64,000 nucleotides of DNA from contig NZ_NERY01000001.1 in the NCBI RefSeq assembly GCF_003063375.1, positions 1 to 64,000 on the forward strand, read 5' to 3'. Source of the DNA: Limnohabitans sp. MMS-10A-178 (GTDB lineage: Bacteria > Pseudomonadota > Gammaproteobacteria > Burkholderiales > Burkholderiaceae_C). Position numbers and translations under genes: made by a program. Positions 50,398 to 59,780 of this stretch are shown here, in pieces. Under the pieces are notes generated by a model. The model saw nothing but the letters and a program-made list of their open reading frames with translations, was not told the DNA's origin and did not search any database. How positions within the stretch are numbered: position 1 is the first letter of the stretch; every line of letters starts with the position of its first letter.

Positions 50398-51054
50398 TTA
50401 TTCACCACGCGGATAACGCTTGAAGGCGCGCCGAAACACATCGACCACCTCGTGCGAGCCAGTCATGGTGACGTCCATGTCTTTCACAATGCCATCGTTC
50501 AAGCCGTAAACCCAGCCATGCACCGCCACTTTTTGGCCACGACTCCATGCATCTTGCATGACGTTGGACAAAGCCACATTGCCCACTTGCTCAATGACGT
50601 TCATCTCGCACATGGCATCTTCGAGTTGCTGCTGCGGCAAGTGGTTCAAACGCTGTCGATGGCGCAAGCGCACATCTTGTACATGGCGCAACCAGTTGTC
50701 GGCCAAGCCAATGCGCGTGCCGCGCGTGGCTGCCAATACACCGCCACAGCCGTAGTGCCCCACCACCATGATGTGCTCCACCTTGAGCGCATCAACGGCA
50801 TATTGAATGACCGACAAGGCATTCAAGTCGGAGTGCACCACCACGTTGGCCACATTGCGATGGACAAACACTTCGCCTGGCTCAAGGCCTGTAATTTGGT
50901 TGGCAGGCACTCGGCTGTCGGAGCAACCAATCCACAAATATTTGGGCGACTGCTGTTGCGCCAAGTGATTGAAGAACCCAGGCTGCTCACGCTCCATGCG
51001 CTGAGCCCATGCACGGTTGTTGTCAAAGAGATGAGAGAGGTGTTTGGAAGTCAT
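50398..51054 (-). CDS. can: Beta-class carbonic anhydrase
   Basis: A 218-residue enzyme. IGCSDSRVPANQITGLEPGE near residue 40 supplies the zinc-binding Cys and the Asp-Arg pair; VVGHYGCGGVLAA near 100 supplies the His and second Cys. It interconverts carbon dioxide and bicarbonate. Located between isovaleryl-CoA dehydrogenase and thiolase genes in a cluster with a bicarbonate-using carboxylase. Confidence 0.93.
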   Translation of the reverse strand: MTSKHLSHLFDNNRAWAQRMEREQPGFFNHLAQQQSPKYLWIGCSDSRVPANQITGLEPGEVFVHRNVANVVVHSDLNALSVIQYAVDALKVEHIMVVGHYGCGGVLAATRGTRIGLADNWLRHVQDVRLRHRQRLNHLPQQQLEDAMCEMNVIEQVGNVALSNVMQDAWSRGQKVAVHGWVYGLNDGIVKDMDVTMTGSHEVVDVFRRAFKRYPRGE

Positions 51055-51115
51055 GCTTGCATGTTCTCAGCGGTTAGAAAAATGGCACATTGGCTTTAAA
51101 TGGTTTCAGGTGCTT

Positions 51116-52294
51116 TTAGCAAGTTTCAGCAAACAATTCACGGCCAATCAGCATGCGCCGAATTTCGCTGGTGCCAGCGCCAATTTCGTACAGCTTGGCA
51201 TCGCGCCACAAGCGGCCCAATGGGTACTCGTTGATGTAGCCATTGCCACCAAAAATCTGCACGCCCTCGCCTGCCATCCAGGTGGCTTTTTCAGCACACC
51301 ACAAAATGACACTGGCGCAGTCTTTGCGCACTTGGCGTACGTGGTCGGTACCTAACATGTCGAGGTTTTTGCCCACGGTGTAGCAAAACGCACGGCCCGC
51401 TTGCAGTACGGTGTACATGTCGGCCACTTTGCCCTGAATGAGTTGGAACTCACCAATGCTTTGACCAAACTGCTTGCGATCGTGAATGTAGGGAATCACG
51501 TTGTCCATGACCGACTGCATGATGCCCAAAGGCCCAGCTGCCAATACTGCACGCTCGTAGTCCAAGCCACTCATGAGCACCTTGGCGCCCATATTGAGGC
51601 CGCCCAAAATATTTTCTGCGGGCACTTCAACGTTTTGAAACACCAACTCACCCGTGTGGCTGCCGCGCATGCCCAGCTTGTCGAGCTTCTGTGCAACCGA
51701 AAAGCCCTTCATGTTTTTCTCAATCAAGAAAGCCGTTATGCCGCGTGCGCCCATTTCGGGTTCGGTTTTGGCATACACCACCAAGGTGTCGGCGTCGGGC
51801 CCGTTGGTGATCCACATTTTGTTGCCGTTCAAAACGTAGTAGCCACCTTTGTCTTCGGCCTTGAGTTTCATGCTGATGACATCGGAACCCGCACCAGGCT
51901 CGCTCATGGCCAGCGCGCCCACGTGTTCGCCGCTGATGAGTTTGGGCAGATACTTTTGCCTTTGCGCTTCGGTGCCGTTGCGCTTGATTTGATTGACGCA
52001 CAAATTGCTGTGCGCGCCATACGACAAGCCCACGCTGGCCGATGCGCGAGAAATTTCTTCCATGGCAATCATGTGGGCCAAGTAGCCCATGTTGGCGCCG
52101 CCGTAGGCCTCAGGCACGGTGATACCCAACACACCCACATCGCCCATCTTGCGCCACAAGTCCATGGGGAACTGATCGGTGCGATCGATTTCTGCAGCGC
52201 GCGGCGCAATTTCGGCTTGCGCAAATTCACGCACAGCATCGCGCAGCGCATCGATGTCTTCACCAAGTTGAAAATTAAGGCCGGGCATGTTCAT
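51116..52294 (-). CDS. liuA: Isovaleryl-CoA dehydrogenase
   Basis: A 392-residue flavoprotein: [20 protein letters not shown] near the start, [18 protein letters not shown] near 130, [16 protein letters not shown] near 247 with the Glu that is catalytic in isovaleryl-CoA dehydrogenases, and [19 protein letters not shown] at the end. It takes isovaleryl-CoA to methylcrotonyl-CoA. The ATG at 52294 follows TTGGAGAAATACAGC; the upstream 52315 start has no better site. Confidence 0.94.
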   Translation of the reverse strand: MNMPGLNFQLGEDIDALRDAVREFAQAEIAPRAAEIDRTDQFPMDLWRKMGDVGVLGITVPEAYGGANMGYLAHMIAMEEISRASASVGLSYGAHSNLCVNQIKRNGTEAQRQKYLPKLISGEHVGALAMSEPGAGSDVISMKLKAEDKGGYYVLNGNKMWITNGPDADTLVVYAKTEPEMGARGITAFLIEKNMKGFSVAQKLDKLGMRGSHTGELVFQNVEVPAENILGGLNMGAKVLMSGLDYERAVLAAGPLGIMQSVMDNVIPYIHDRKQFGQSIGEFQLIQGKVADMYTVLQAGRAFCYTVGKNLDMLGTDHVRQVRKDCASVILWCAEKATWMAGEGVQIFGGNGYINEYPLGRLWRDAKLYEIGAGTSEIRRMLIGRELFAETC

Positions 52295-52315
52295 GCTGTA
52301 TTTCTCCAAATTCAA

Positions 52316-52759
52316 TCAATAGGTTTGAGGCACAGGCACCAAGGTTTGCTGCATCACAGCGCACATCGACTTTTTGCCTTGTGCATCAATGTGAAACACT
52401 TCCACGGTGGTCACAATGATTCGCTTGCCGCCCTTGGCCACTTTGCCCACGGCTCGCAATTCGCCTTGCTGGTGGCCACTTAAAAAATTAATTTTGTACT
52501 CTGCCGTGACAATTTCCATGCCCTCTGGCAGAACGGTCAGTCCTGCATAGCCGCCCGCAATGTCGGCCAAGGCACCAATGGCACCGCCATGAAATCCACC
52601 TTGCTGTTGGGTCACTTTGTCGCCAAAAGGCAAGGCCACTTCTACTTCGCCTTTTTCAACGCGCAAGAGCTTGACATCCAAATGCGTCATCATGCCTTGA
52701 CGGCTCAAACTGGCCGCAATTCTTTGCGCGATGGCGGAACTTAAATCGGGCGTGCTCAT
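52316..52759 (-). CDS. PaaI-family hotdog thioesterase
   Basis: A 147-residue hotdog-fold protein: GGFHGGAIGALADIAGGYAG near residue 55 is the helix motif with the catalytic Asp, followed by KINFLSGHQQGELRAVGKV. It likely hydrolyses short acyl-CoAs and may prevent CoA trapping during leucine breakdown. The ATG overlaps the regulator stop (ATGA), showing they are one unit. Confidence 0.87.
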   Translation of the reverse strand: MSTPDLSSAIAQRIAASLSRQGMMTHLDVKLLRVEKGEVEVALPFGDKVTQQQGGFHGGAIGALADIAGGYAGLTVLPEGMEIVTAEYKINFLSGHQQGELRAVGKVAKGGKRIIVTTVEVFHIDAQGKKSMCAVMQQTLVPVPQTY

Positions 52760-53169
52760 GCGCTGACCTTTTTGCTGGCAAGCTTTTCTGAGCGCGCCAG
52801 CAAATTGCGCGCTTCCTTTTCGTGTGTCTTCACTTCTTCTAAGGTAGCGTGCAAATCGGCCAATTGCGACTCCAGTTGCTGACGGTGTTCTGCCAACACC
52901 ACCATGAATTTTTTCAACTGCGGGCCGGTATCGCGCGGAGTGTCGTACATGTCTATGAGTTCTTTGGCTTCCACCAAAGACAGGCCAAGGCGTTTGGCGC
53001 GCAATGTGAGTTTGAGCCGCGTGCGATCGCGCGATGAATACACCCGGTTGCGCCCGCCCGGCCCCGAACGCTCGGGCTCGAGAAGACCCATGTCTTCATA
53101 AAAGCGAATAGCGCGTGTGGTGAGGTCAAACTCTTTGGCCAGATCGCTGATCGAAAATTGAGATGCCAT
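52756..53169 (-). CDS. liuR: MerR-family transcriptional regulator of leucine/isovalerate catabolism
   Basis: A 137-residue MerR protein: FSISDLAKEFDLTTRAIRFY is the helix-turn-helix, RNRVYSSRDRTRLKLTLRAK the wing, and the rest a long dimer coil. No metal-binding cysteines are present, as in LiuR and similar. ATG at 53169 is preferred over a far upstream start at 53262. The position at the head of the leucine genes and the palindrome upstream fit a LiuR repressor. Confidence 0.88.
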   Translation of the reverse strand: MASQFSISDLAKEFDLTTRAIRFYEDMGLLEPERSGPGGRNRVYSSRDRTRLKLTLRAKRLGLSLVEAKELIDMYDTPRDTGPQLKKFMVVLAEHRQQLESQLADLHATLEEVKTHEKEARNLLARSEKLASKKVSA

Positions 53170-53266
53170 GTTGGTTCCACAATGGGTTGCGCCGAAGGGC
53201 TGAATTTCAGCTTGCGCACAGGCGACAGACAGGGCCTGACCGTGCGACTTACAATGCCCCAACTGT

Positions 53267-53292
53267 AATTGACGTTGACGTAAACGTCAATT
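53267..53292. promoter_or_regulatory. Palindromic operator between liuR and the MBL-fold gene
   Basis: The 26 bases begin AATTGACGTTGACG and end TAAACGTCAATT; they are a palindrome at all but the one central pair of positions (24 of 26 bases). The site lies in the divergent region, 97 bases from the liuR start and 33 from the opposite gene. MerR-type LiuR sites of similar ACGT-containing form are known in proteobacteria. Confidence 0.75.
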
Positions 53293-53325
53293 GCCTGAGG
53301 GATTTTTCCCCAACCCAGATTTGCC

Positions 53326-54444
53326 ATGACACAAACAGCCCCTCCAAGCACACCAGCCGCGCCAGCTGCCACCCTCAATGGCGAAAACGCCTTGAGCTTT
53401 CCATTGGGCACAACCTTGCCTGAGTTGGGCCAAGCCTTGGAAGTGGCGCCTGGCATTCTCTGGGTTCGCATGGCTTTGCCGTTTGCGCTGGATCACATCA
53501 ATTTGTGGCTCTTGAAAGACAGCGAAGAAACGGCGACAGGCCTTAGACACGGATGGACCGCGGTCGATTGCGGCGTCACCAACCCTGGCACGCAAGAAGC
53601 CTGGCGCCAGGTTTTTGCAGGCCCCATGAAGGGCTTGCCCATTTTGCGCGTGGTGGTAACCCACATGCACCCCGATCACATGGGCTTGGCGCACTGGTTG
53701 TGTGAGCAATTCAACGCGCCTTTGTACATGAACGCCACCGAATACCAGTCGGCTTTGCTCGCCAGCACAGGCGCCTCGAATTTTGGAGGCGCTAGCACAC
53801 AACGATTTTTTGCAGATCACGGTTGGAACGATCCGGCAGACCAGCAGCAAATTCAGTCGCGTGTGTCTTACTACGCCAACATGGTGCCCAAGGTGCCCGA
53901 GTCGTACCACCGACTTATGGAAGGCACCGAAATTCAAATCGGTGGCCACACATGGCAGTGCATTAGCGGCTGGGGCCATTCGCCCGAGCACATGGCGCTT
54001 TACTCGCGCAGTGCCAATGTACTCATCAGTGGCGACATGGTCTTGCCCAAAATTTCGACCAATGTGAGTGTTTACGCGCAAGAGCCCGAAGCCAATTCTT
54101 TGGCCTTGTTCATGCGCTCCTTGACGAAATTTGATGTGCTGCCCGCAGACGCTTTGATTTTGCCCTCGCATGGCCGACCATTTGTGGGGGTGCACACCCG
54201 CACAGCCCAATTGCTCAAACACCACGAAGACCGTCTGGCCGAAGTACTCGACGCTTGCAGCGAACGAGCTGGCAGCGCACACGACATGTTGAAAGTCATT
54301 TTCAAGCGCCCCTTAGATTTCCACCAAACCACCTTTGCCATTGGCGAATCGGTAGCGCATTTGCATGCGCTTTGGCATGCAGGCAAGATGAAAAGATTCA
54401 AAGACGAACAAGGTGTTTGGCGGTTTCAAACCGTTTCAAACTGA
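53326..54444 (+). CDS. Metallo-beta-lactamase-fold hydrolase
   Basis: A 372-residue protein with the metal motif VVTHMHPDHMGLAHWL near residue 113, later HSPEHMALYSRS and LPSHGRPFVGVHTRT, where the remaining metal ligands fall. The C-terminal 100 residues are an extra helical part seen in a subgroup of these hydrolases. Because it is divergent to liuR and shares the palindrome, it may be part of the same regulon. Substrate unknown. Confidence 0.87.
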   Translation: MTQTAPPSTPAAPAATLNGENALSFPLGTTLPELGQALEVAPGILWVRMALPFALDHINLWLLKDSEETATGLRHGWTAVDCGVTNPGTQEAWRQVFAGPMKGLPILRVVVTHMHPDHMGLAHWLCEQFNAPLYMNATEYQSALLASTGASNFGGASTQRFFADHGWNDPADQQQIQSRVSYYANMVPKVPESYHRLMEGTEIQIGGHTWQCISGWGHSPEHMALYSRSANVLISGDMVLPKISTNVSVYAQEPEANSLALFMRSLTKFDVLPADALILPSHGRPFVGVHTRTAQLLKHHEDRLAEVLDACSERAGSAHDMLKVIFKRPLDFHQTTFAIGESVAHLHALWHAGKMKRFKDEQGVWRFQTVSN

Positions 54445-54476
54445 AGCTGAAGCTGAAGCTGAAACTGAAGCTCAAG
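54441..54476. repeat. Six-base tandem repeat CTGAAG at a convergent gene junction
   Basis: Six units, two with single-base changes. The tract carries the TGA of the MBL-fold gene (54442-54444) and the reverse-strand stop of the ygjP-like gene (54472-54474). Repeat number changes would not alter either protein. Confidence 0.85.
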
Positions 54477-55326
54477 CCCAATTCGCCAAATTCTCTTTTT
54501 GCAAAGCTTTGCGCCGCTCAAGATGGTCAGGCAAGATGTCGGCCACCACTTTCCAAAACGCTGGGCTGTGGTTCATTTCTTGCAAATGGGCCAACTCATG
54601 CACCACCACGTAGTCTATGGCCTCAGGCTTTAAGTGAATGAGGCGCCAGTTCAGGCGAATGGCGCCATCAACGCGCGCGCTGCCCCAGCGTGAGCCGGCA
54701 TTGGACAAACTCAAGCGTTGCCACTGCACCCCCATCAAAGGGGCAAAGTGATTGAGCCTTTGTTCAAACAGTGTTTTGGCCTCTCGCATCAACCAGGCTT
54801 GCACAGCATCTCTAATTTGCGAGGCCTCCGCGGTGTGTGGCAAAGCCAGCAGCAGTTGGCGTTGTTCGTTCAATTCGCTTCGCCCGTTTTGGGGGCTTAA
54901 GTGCAAATGAATGGGCGCGCCCAAATAGTCGAGGCTGGCACCTTCACGCCATTCAATTTGCCGAATGTTTTTTTGGCGCTCCTGCAATTCAGCCCACTTG
55001 CGCAGCACCCACTCGCCGCGCTCTTGCAGGCCCAGTTCCACCTCTTTCAAGGTGACCCATTTGGGCGCACGCACCTCAAGTCCATCGGGCCCCACCACAA
55101 AACCAATGGAGCGGCGCCGCACACGCTGAAACAAATAAGCCACGCGCATGCCCTCTAAAACTGTTTCACGATTGGCCCTGGGGTGCGCAATGGCCACTTC
55201 GTCAGACAAGGGCACCGCGCTGCTGGATGGTGCTGGCGACTTGACTACGCCAGGAGACCGGGGAGTTGGCGCAGGCTCTGGTGACGGGCTTAAAAAATCA
55301 AGGACCAGTTGAAGAGGGTTGCGCAT
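54472..55326 (-). CDS. YgjP/DUF45-family zinc metallopeptidase-like protein
   Basis: A 284-residue protein with a Pro/Ser/Ala-rich N-terminal extension (residues about 15-45) followed by the YgjP domain: VGPDGLEVRAPKWVTLKEVE and the zinc motif VVVHELAHLQEMNHSPAFW near residue 237, giving HExxH plus a downstream His. Function of this family is not firmly known. Confidence 0.87.
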   Translation of the reverse strand: MRNPLQLVLDFLSPSPEPAPTPRSPGVVKSPAPSSSAVPLSDEVAIAHPRANRETVLEGMRVAYLFQRVRRRSIGFVVGPDGLEVRAPKWVTLKEVELGLQERGEWVLRKWAELQERQKNIRQIEWREGASLDYLGAPIHLHLSPQNGRSELNEQRQLLLALPHTAEASQIRDAVQAWLMREAKTLFEQRLNHFAPLMGVQWQRLSLSNAGSRWGSARVDGAIRLNWRLIHLKPEAIDYVVVHELAHLQEMNHSPAFWKVVADILPDHLERRKALQKENLANWA

Positions 55327-55350
55327 GATTGAATTAGATCAGGCGTCGGT

Positions 55351-56115
55351 TTAAGCGCGGGTATTAGCGCCTGTAGAAGCATCGGTATAAGCCTCAGGAT
55401 CGAGTCGGCGCATTTCCGACTCAATCCAGTTTTCTACCTCTTGCATCAACTCTTCAGGTTGACGGCCTTGGCTGGAAATGGCTTTGCCAATGGAGATGTC
55501 GACAATGCCAGGCTTTTTCACAAAGGCCTTGGTAGGCCAACATTTGGCAGAGGTCACGGCAATGGGAATCACAGGCACGCCCGCTTCAATGGCCAAGCGC
55601 GTACCGCCCGTTTTGTAAACACCTCTTTGGCCACGTGGAATGCGCGTGCCTTCAGGAAACATGATGACCCAAACGCCCTGATCCATGAGGCGTTTGCCTT
55701 GTGTCACTACTTTGGTAAAAGCTTGTGCTCGTTGACTTCTGTCAATGTGAATCATGTCTAAGCGCCCCATGGCCCAACCAAAAAATGGCACGCTGAGAAG
55801 TTCTTTTTTAAACACATAAGCCAAGGGGTGCGGCATGATGACGGGCATCAAAAAAGTTTCCCACGTGGATTGGTGCTTGACCAACAAAATGACCGGGTCT
55901 TTTTCACCTAGCGGCAAATTCTCCATGCCCGTGATGCGGTTCTCTATGCCCAAAATAAAAGTGCCACTGTTGATGGCATTGCGCAGCCAGCCCACACACC
56001 ACCAATACAAACGACTGCTGCGCATGAACATGGAAGCAAACACCACCACCAAAGCCCAAGGAATGACCGTGAGCGTCATCCACACCATGTGAATGAGTGA
56101 ACGAATGAAGTTCAT
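55351..56115 (-). CDS. plsC: 1-acyl-sn-glycerol-3-phosphate acyltransferase
   Basis: A 254-residue membrane-bound acyltransferase. The catalytic motif reads VKHQSTWETF near residue 82: an H-x4-E variant of the usual H-x4-D. FPEGTRIPRGQRG near 155 is the phosphate-binding motif. It makes phosphatidic acid. It overlaps the gmhB stop by four bases, so the two are co-translated. Confidence 0.9.
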   Translation of the reverse strand: MNFIRSLIHMVWMTLTVIPWALVVVFASMFMRSSRLYWWCVGWLRNAINSGTFILGIENRITGMENLPLGEKDPVILLVKHQSTWETFLMPVIMPHPLAYVFKKELLSVPFFGWAMGRLDMIHIDRSQRAQAFTKVVTQGKRLMDQGVWVIMFPEGTRIPRGQRGVYKTGGTRLAIEAGVPVIPIAVTSAKCWPTKAFVKKPGIVDISIGKAISSQGRQPEELMQEVENWIESEMRRLDPEAYTDASTGANTRA

Positions 56116-56675
56116 AGGGCGGGTTCCAGTGACTTCTTCAAGAGGGCATCGACAAAGGCTTGCAGGTCTGTGTGCACCGCTGTGCCAGCAGGAAATACCG
56201 AGGGCAATGGCTGGCCGCGCAAGGTTTCCGACTTGCCCGTTAACACCAAGTGCGGCACACAGCCAGCAGCTTCTGCCGCCTTCATGTCGTTCAGGTTATC
56301 GCCCACAAAGGGCACGCCTTGCAGGTCTAAACCAAATCGCTCTGCAATTTGCTCAAGCAAGCCTGGCATGGGTTTGCGACATGTGCATGCGTCTGTGGGC
56401 GCGTGCGGGCAATAAAAAATAGCATCGACCCGGCCACCCACTGCCGCAAGCTGCTTGTTCATGCGTTTGTGAATGGCGTTCAGTGCAGCCACATCCATGA
56501 GGCCACGGCCCAGCCCCGATTGGTTGGTGGCAATGACCACGTGGTAGCCCGCATGGTTCAAGCGGCTGATGGCTTCTAAGGCGCCCGGCAGCGCACGCCA
56601 CTCTTCAGGGCTCTTGATGTACTCATCAGAGTCATAGTTGATGGTGCCATCGCGATCGAGAATGACAAGTTTCAT
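56112..56675 (-). CDS. gmhB: D-glycero-D-manno-heptose 1,7-bisphosphate 7-phosphatase
   Basis: A 187-residue HAD enzyme: LDRDGTINYDSDEYIKSPEE near the start, VVIATNQSGLGRG, the zinc cluster CPHAPTDACTCRKPMPGLL near 100, and FVGDNLNDMKAAEAAG. It makes the heptose-1-phosphate precursor for lipopolysaccharide core. Overlaps glyS (ATGA) and plsC (ATGA). Confidence 0.93.
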   Translation of the reverse strand: MKLVILDRDGTINYDSDEYIKSPEEWRALPGALEAISRLNHAGYHVVIATNQSGLGRGLMDVAALNAIHKRMNKQLAAVGGRVDAIFYCPHAPTDACTCRKPMPGLLEQIAERFGLDLQGVPFVGDNLNDMKAAEAAGCVPHLVLTGKSETLRGQPLPSVFPAGTAVHTDLQAFVDALLKKSLEPAL

Positions 56676-58804
56676 GACACCAGTCGCGACAAATCGGCCA
56701 CACGGTTCATGGCCACATGCAAACACTTGAGCAAGCCTTGGCGGTTCAAGCGTACATCCATTTCTTCGGCATTCACCATGACGTCATCAAAGAAGGCATC
56801 GACCGGTGAGCGCAAAGCAGCCAAGGTTTGCAGCGAGCCGGTGTAATCGCCAGCCTTGAACAAAGCCTCTGACTCTGGCAGCAAGCGCTGCATGGCTTGA
56901 TGCAAATCTTGCTCGGCTGTTTCTTTGAGCAGCGCAGGATTCACATGCGCATCCACTTCATCGGCCTTCTTCAAAATGTTGCCAATGCGTTTGTTGGCCG
57001 CGGCCAAGGCAGGGCTTTCGGGCAAGGCCGCAAATGCGCGTACGGCAGCAAGCAGTTTGGGAATTTGGCCCAAGCGGGCAGGATGCAAAGCCAACACGGC
57101 ATCGACCTCTTGAACGCTGTAACCGTGCTCGCGCAATGAGCCCGACAGTCGATCAAACAAGAAGGTGGTCAAGGCTTCTGATGGGTCGGTGATTTTGTCG
57201 CCAAACACAGGCACCGCCAGCGCCAGCAACTGACGCCAATCGAGCGCCAAATCTTTTTCCATGAGCATGCGAATGACGCCCAAGGCATGGCGGCGCAATG
57301 CAAAGGGGTCTTTGTCGCCACTGGGCAAATTGCCAATGCCAAACATACCCACCAAGGTTTCCAGTTTGTCGGCCAGCGCCACCACCAAGCCCACGGTGTT
57401 GCGCGGCAATTCGTCGCCCGCAAAGCGCGGACGGTAGTGGTCTTCAATGGCGTTGGCAATGTCATGGCTCAAACCATCGTGGCGCGCATAGTAGCCGCCC
57501 ATGATGCCTTGCAGTTCTGGAAACTCGCCCACCATGTCGGTGAGCAAATCGGTTTTGGCCAACTGCGCGGCTGTGTCGGCCGCTAGCGCCAGCTCGTTAC
57601 CGCCCAAGGCTTGACCCAAGGCTTTGGCAATGCCGCGCACACGCGCCATGCGTTCACCTTGTGTGCCCAGCTTGTTGTGATAAACCACTTTGTTGAGGCC
57701 TTCAACGCGCGAGGCCAAGGTTTTCTTGCGGTCTTGGTCGAAGAAAAATTTGGCATCGGCCAAACGCGGGCGCACTACGCGCTCGTTGCCGCCAATGACC
57801 GCACTGGCATCAGCGGGCGAAATGTTGCTCACCACCAAAAACTGGTGCGTAAGCTTGCCTTCTGCGGTGAGCAGTGGAAAGTATTTTTGATTGGCCTTCA
57901 TGGTCAAAATCAAACATTCCTGCGGCACTTCCAAAAACTGTTTTTCAAATTCGCAGGTGAGCACATTGGGGCGCTCCACCAAGGCCGTCACTTCATCTAG
58001 CAGGGCTTCATCTTCAATGGCTTTGGCACCGCCGCCCACTTTGGCAGCCGCAGCATTGAGTTGCTTCACAATCTCTGCGCGGCGCTCGGCAAAGCCGGCA
58101 ATGACGGCGCCGTCGCGCGCCAAGGTGGCGGCATAGCTGTCGGCATCTTGAATGATCAAAGGCGACACATTGGCTTCAAAACGATGGCCATGGGTGGTTT
58201 GACCCGCCTTCAAGCCCAATGTTTTAACGGGTACCACCTGGCTGCCATGCAATGCCACCAAGCCATGCGCGGGGCGCACAAAGTTGACACTGGTCCAGCC
58301 TGGCAATTCGCAATCGGATTCCAACTGGTAGGTCATCACTTTGGGAATGGGCAACTTGGCAAGCGCTTCGTCTAGGGCTTTTTGCAAACCTTGCAAAAGT
58401 GTGGCGCCCTTGGCCACGCTGTCGTAGAACAAAGCTTCTGCTTTGCCATCGGGTGCGCGCTTGAGCGACGCCACCAGCGCAGCAGGATTTGAAACATCGG
58501 CACCAATGGCCTGCAATTTTTTAAGCAATGCGGGAGTGGCGTTGCCACTGGCATCTAAGCCCACCGAGACGGGCATGAGTTTTTGTTGCACCGCTTTGTC
58601 GGCCGCTTGGGCCGCCACTTGCGTGACGTGTGCAGCCAAACGACGCGGTGAGGCATAAGGCGTGACCACGGCATTGGCACCAGTCAGTCCTGCATCGCGC
58701 AGTTGTTCAAACAGCACATTGGCAAAAGACTCGCCCAATTTTTTGAGTGCCTTGGGTGGCAGCTCTTCGACAAACAATTCAACAAGAAGGTTTTGATGTG
58801 TCAT
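56672..58804 (-). CDS. glyS: Glycyl-tRNA synthetase, beta subunit
   Basis: A 710-residue protein of the bacterial alpha2beta2 enzyme: LLVELFVEELPPKALKKLGE at the start, ANQKYFPLLTAEGKL near 310, GEFPELQGIMGGYYARHDG near 440. The C-terminal part contains the anticodon-binding domain. It works with GlyQ encoded 14 bases upstream. Confidence 0.95.
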   Translation of the reverse strand: MTHQNLLVELFVEELPPKALKKLGESFANVLFEQLRDAGLTGANAVVTPYASPRRLAAHVTQVAAQAADKAVQQKLMPVSVGLDASGNATPALLKKLQAIGADVSNPAALVASLKRAPDGKAEALFYDSVAKGATLLQGLQKALDEALAKLPIPKVMTYQLESDCELPGWTSVNFVRPAHGLVALHGSQVVPVKTLGLKAGQTTHGHRFEANVSPLIIQDADSYAATLARDGAVIAGFAERRAEIVKQLNAAAAKVGGGAKAIEDEALLDEVTALVERPNVLTCEFEKQFLEVPQECLILTMKANQKYFPLLTAEGKLTHQFLVVSNISPADASAVIGGNERVVRPRLADAKFFFDQDRKKTLASRVEGLNKVVYHNKLGTQGERMARVRGIAKALGQALGGNELALAADTAAQLAKTDLLTDMVGEFPELQGIMGGYYARHDGLSHDIANAIEDHYRPRFAGDELPRNTVGLVVALADKLETLVGMFGIGNLPSGDKDPFALRRHALGVIRMLMEKDLALDWRQLLALAVPVFGDKITDPSEALTTFLFDRLSGSLREHGYSVQEVDAVLALHPARLGQIPKLLAAVRAFAALPESPALAAANKRIGNILKKADEVDAHVNPALLKETAEQDLHQAMQRLLPESEALFKAGDYTGSLQTLAALRSPVDAFFDDVMVNAEEMDVRLNRQGLLKCLHVAMNRVADLSRLVS

Positions 58805-58818
58805 TTTGATTCTTGCCT

Positions 58819-59733
58819 TCAGGCAGCCTTCTTGCTAAAAGCATTGAGCTGTTCGACCCACTCGCGTGGTGCCATGGGGAAGCCCAAACGCTCGCGGCTT
58901 TCAAAATAACTTTGCGCCACTGCGCGCGCCAAATTGCGAATGCGGCCAATGTAAGCCGCGCGCTCTGTGACGCTGATGGCGCCACGCGCATCGAGCAAGT
59001 TGAAGGTGTGCGCGGCTTTGAGCACTTGCTCGTAAGCGGGCAATGCCAGCTGCTCGGCAATGAGATGCTGCGCTTGTTTTTCGTAAGCAGAAAACGCTGT
59101 GAACAAAAACTCAGCATCAGAGTGTTCAAAGTTGTAAGTCGATTGTTCCACTTCGTTTTGGTGGTACACATCGCCATAGCTGAGTGTGTCGGTCCACTTC
59201 AGGTTGTAGACGTTGTCGACACCTTGCAAGTACATGGCCAAGCGCTCAAGGCCATAGGTAATTTCGCCGGTGATGGGTTTGCAATCGATGCCGCCCACTT
59301 GTTGGAAGTAAGTGAACTGCGTCACCTCCATGCCGTTGAGCCAAACTTCCCAACCCAAACCCCAAGCGCCAAGCGTTGGGTTTTCCCAATCGTCTTCAAC
59401 AAAACGAATGTCGTTCTTTTTGAGATCAAAGCCCAAGGCTTCAAGAGAGCCCAAATACAAATCCAAAATGTTGGAAGGCGCGGGCTTGAGCACCACTTGG
59501 TATTGGTAATAGTGTTGCAAACGATTGGGGTTCTCGCCATAGCGACCGTCTTTAGGACGGCGGCTGGGCTGCACATAGGCGGCCTTCCAAGGCTCGGGCC
59601 CGATGGCGCGCAAAAACGTGGCGGTGTGCGAAGTGCCTGCACCCACTTCCATGTCATAGGGTTGCAACAGCGCACAACCTTGAGCGTCCCAGTAGGACTG
59701 CAATTTCAAAATAATTTGTTGGAAGGTCAACAT
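58819..59733 (-). CDS. glyQ: Glycyl-tRNA synthetase, alpha subunit
   Basis: A 304-residue class II synthetase core. [20 protein letters not shown] opens the protein, and [20 protein letters not shown] and the motif-3-like [12 protein letters not shown] are present. ATG at 59733 is used because it gives the conserved N-terminus; the open frame to 59883 has no other support. It starts 47 bases after the lnt stop. Confidence 0.95.
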   Translation of the reverse strand: MLTFQQIILKLQSYWDAQGCALLQPYDMEVGAGTSHTATFLRAIGPEPWKAAYVQPSRRPKDGRYGENPNRLQHYYQYQVVLKPAPSNILDLYLGSLEALGFDLKKNDIRFVEDDWENPTLGAWGLGWEVWLNGMEVTQFTYFQQVGGIDCKPITGEITYGLERLAMYLQGVDNVYNLKWTDTLSYGDVYHQNEVEQSTYNFEHSDAEFLFTAFSAYEKQAQHLIAEQLALPAYEQVLKAAHTFNLLDARGAISVTERAAYIGRIRNLARAVAQSYFESRERLGFPMAPREWVEQLNAFSKKAA

Positions 59734-59780
59734 GGCTTCAAAATGAGAACGCCCCCGAACAGCGGCGGCAACCCTTGATT

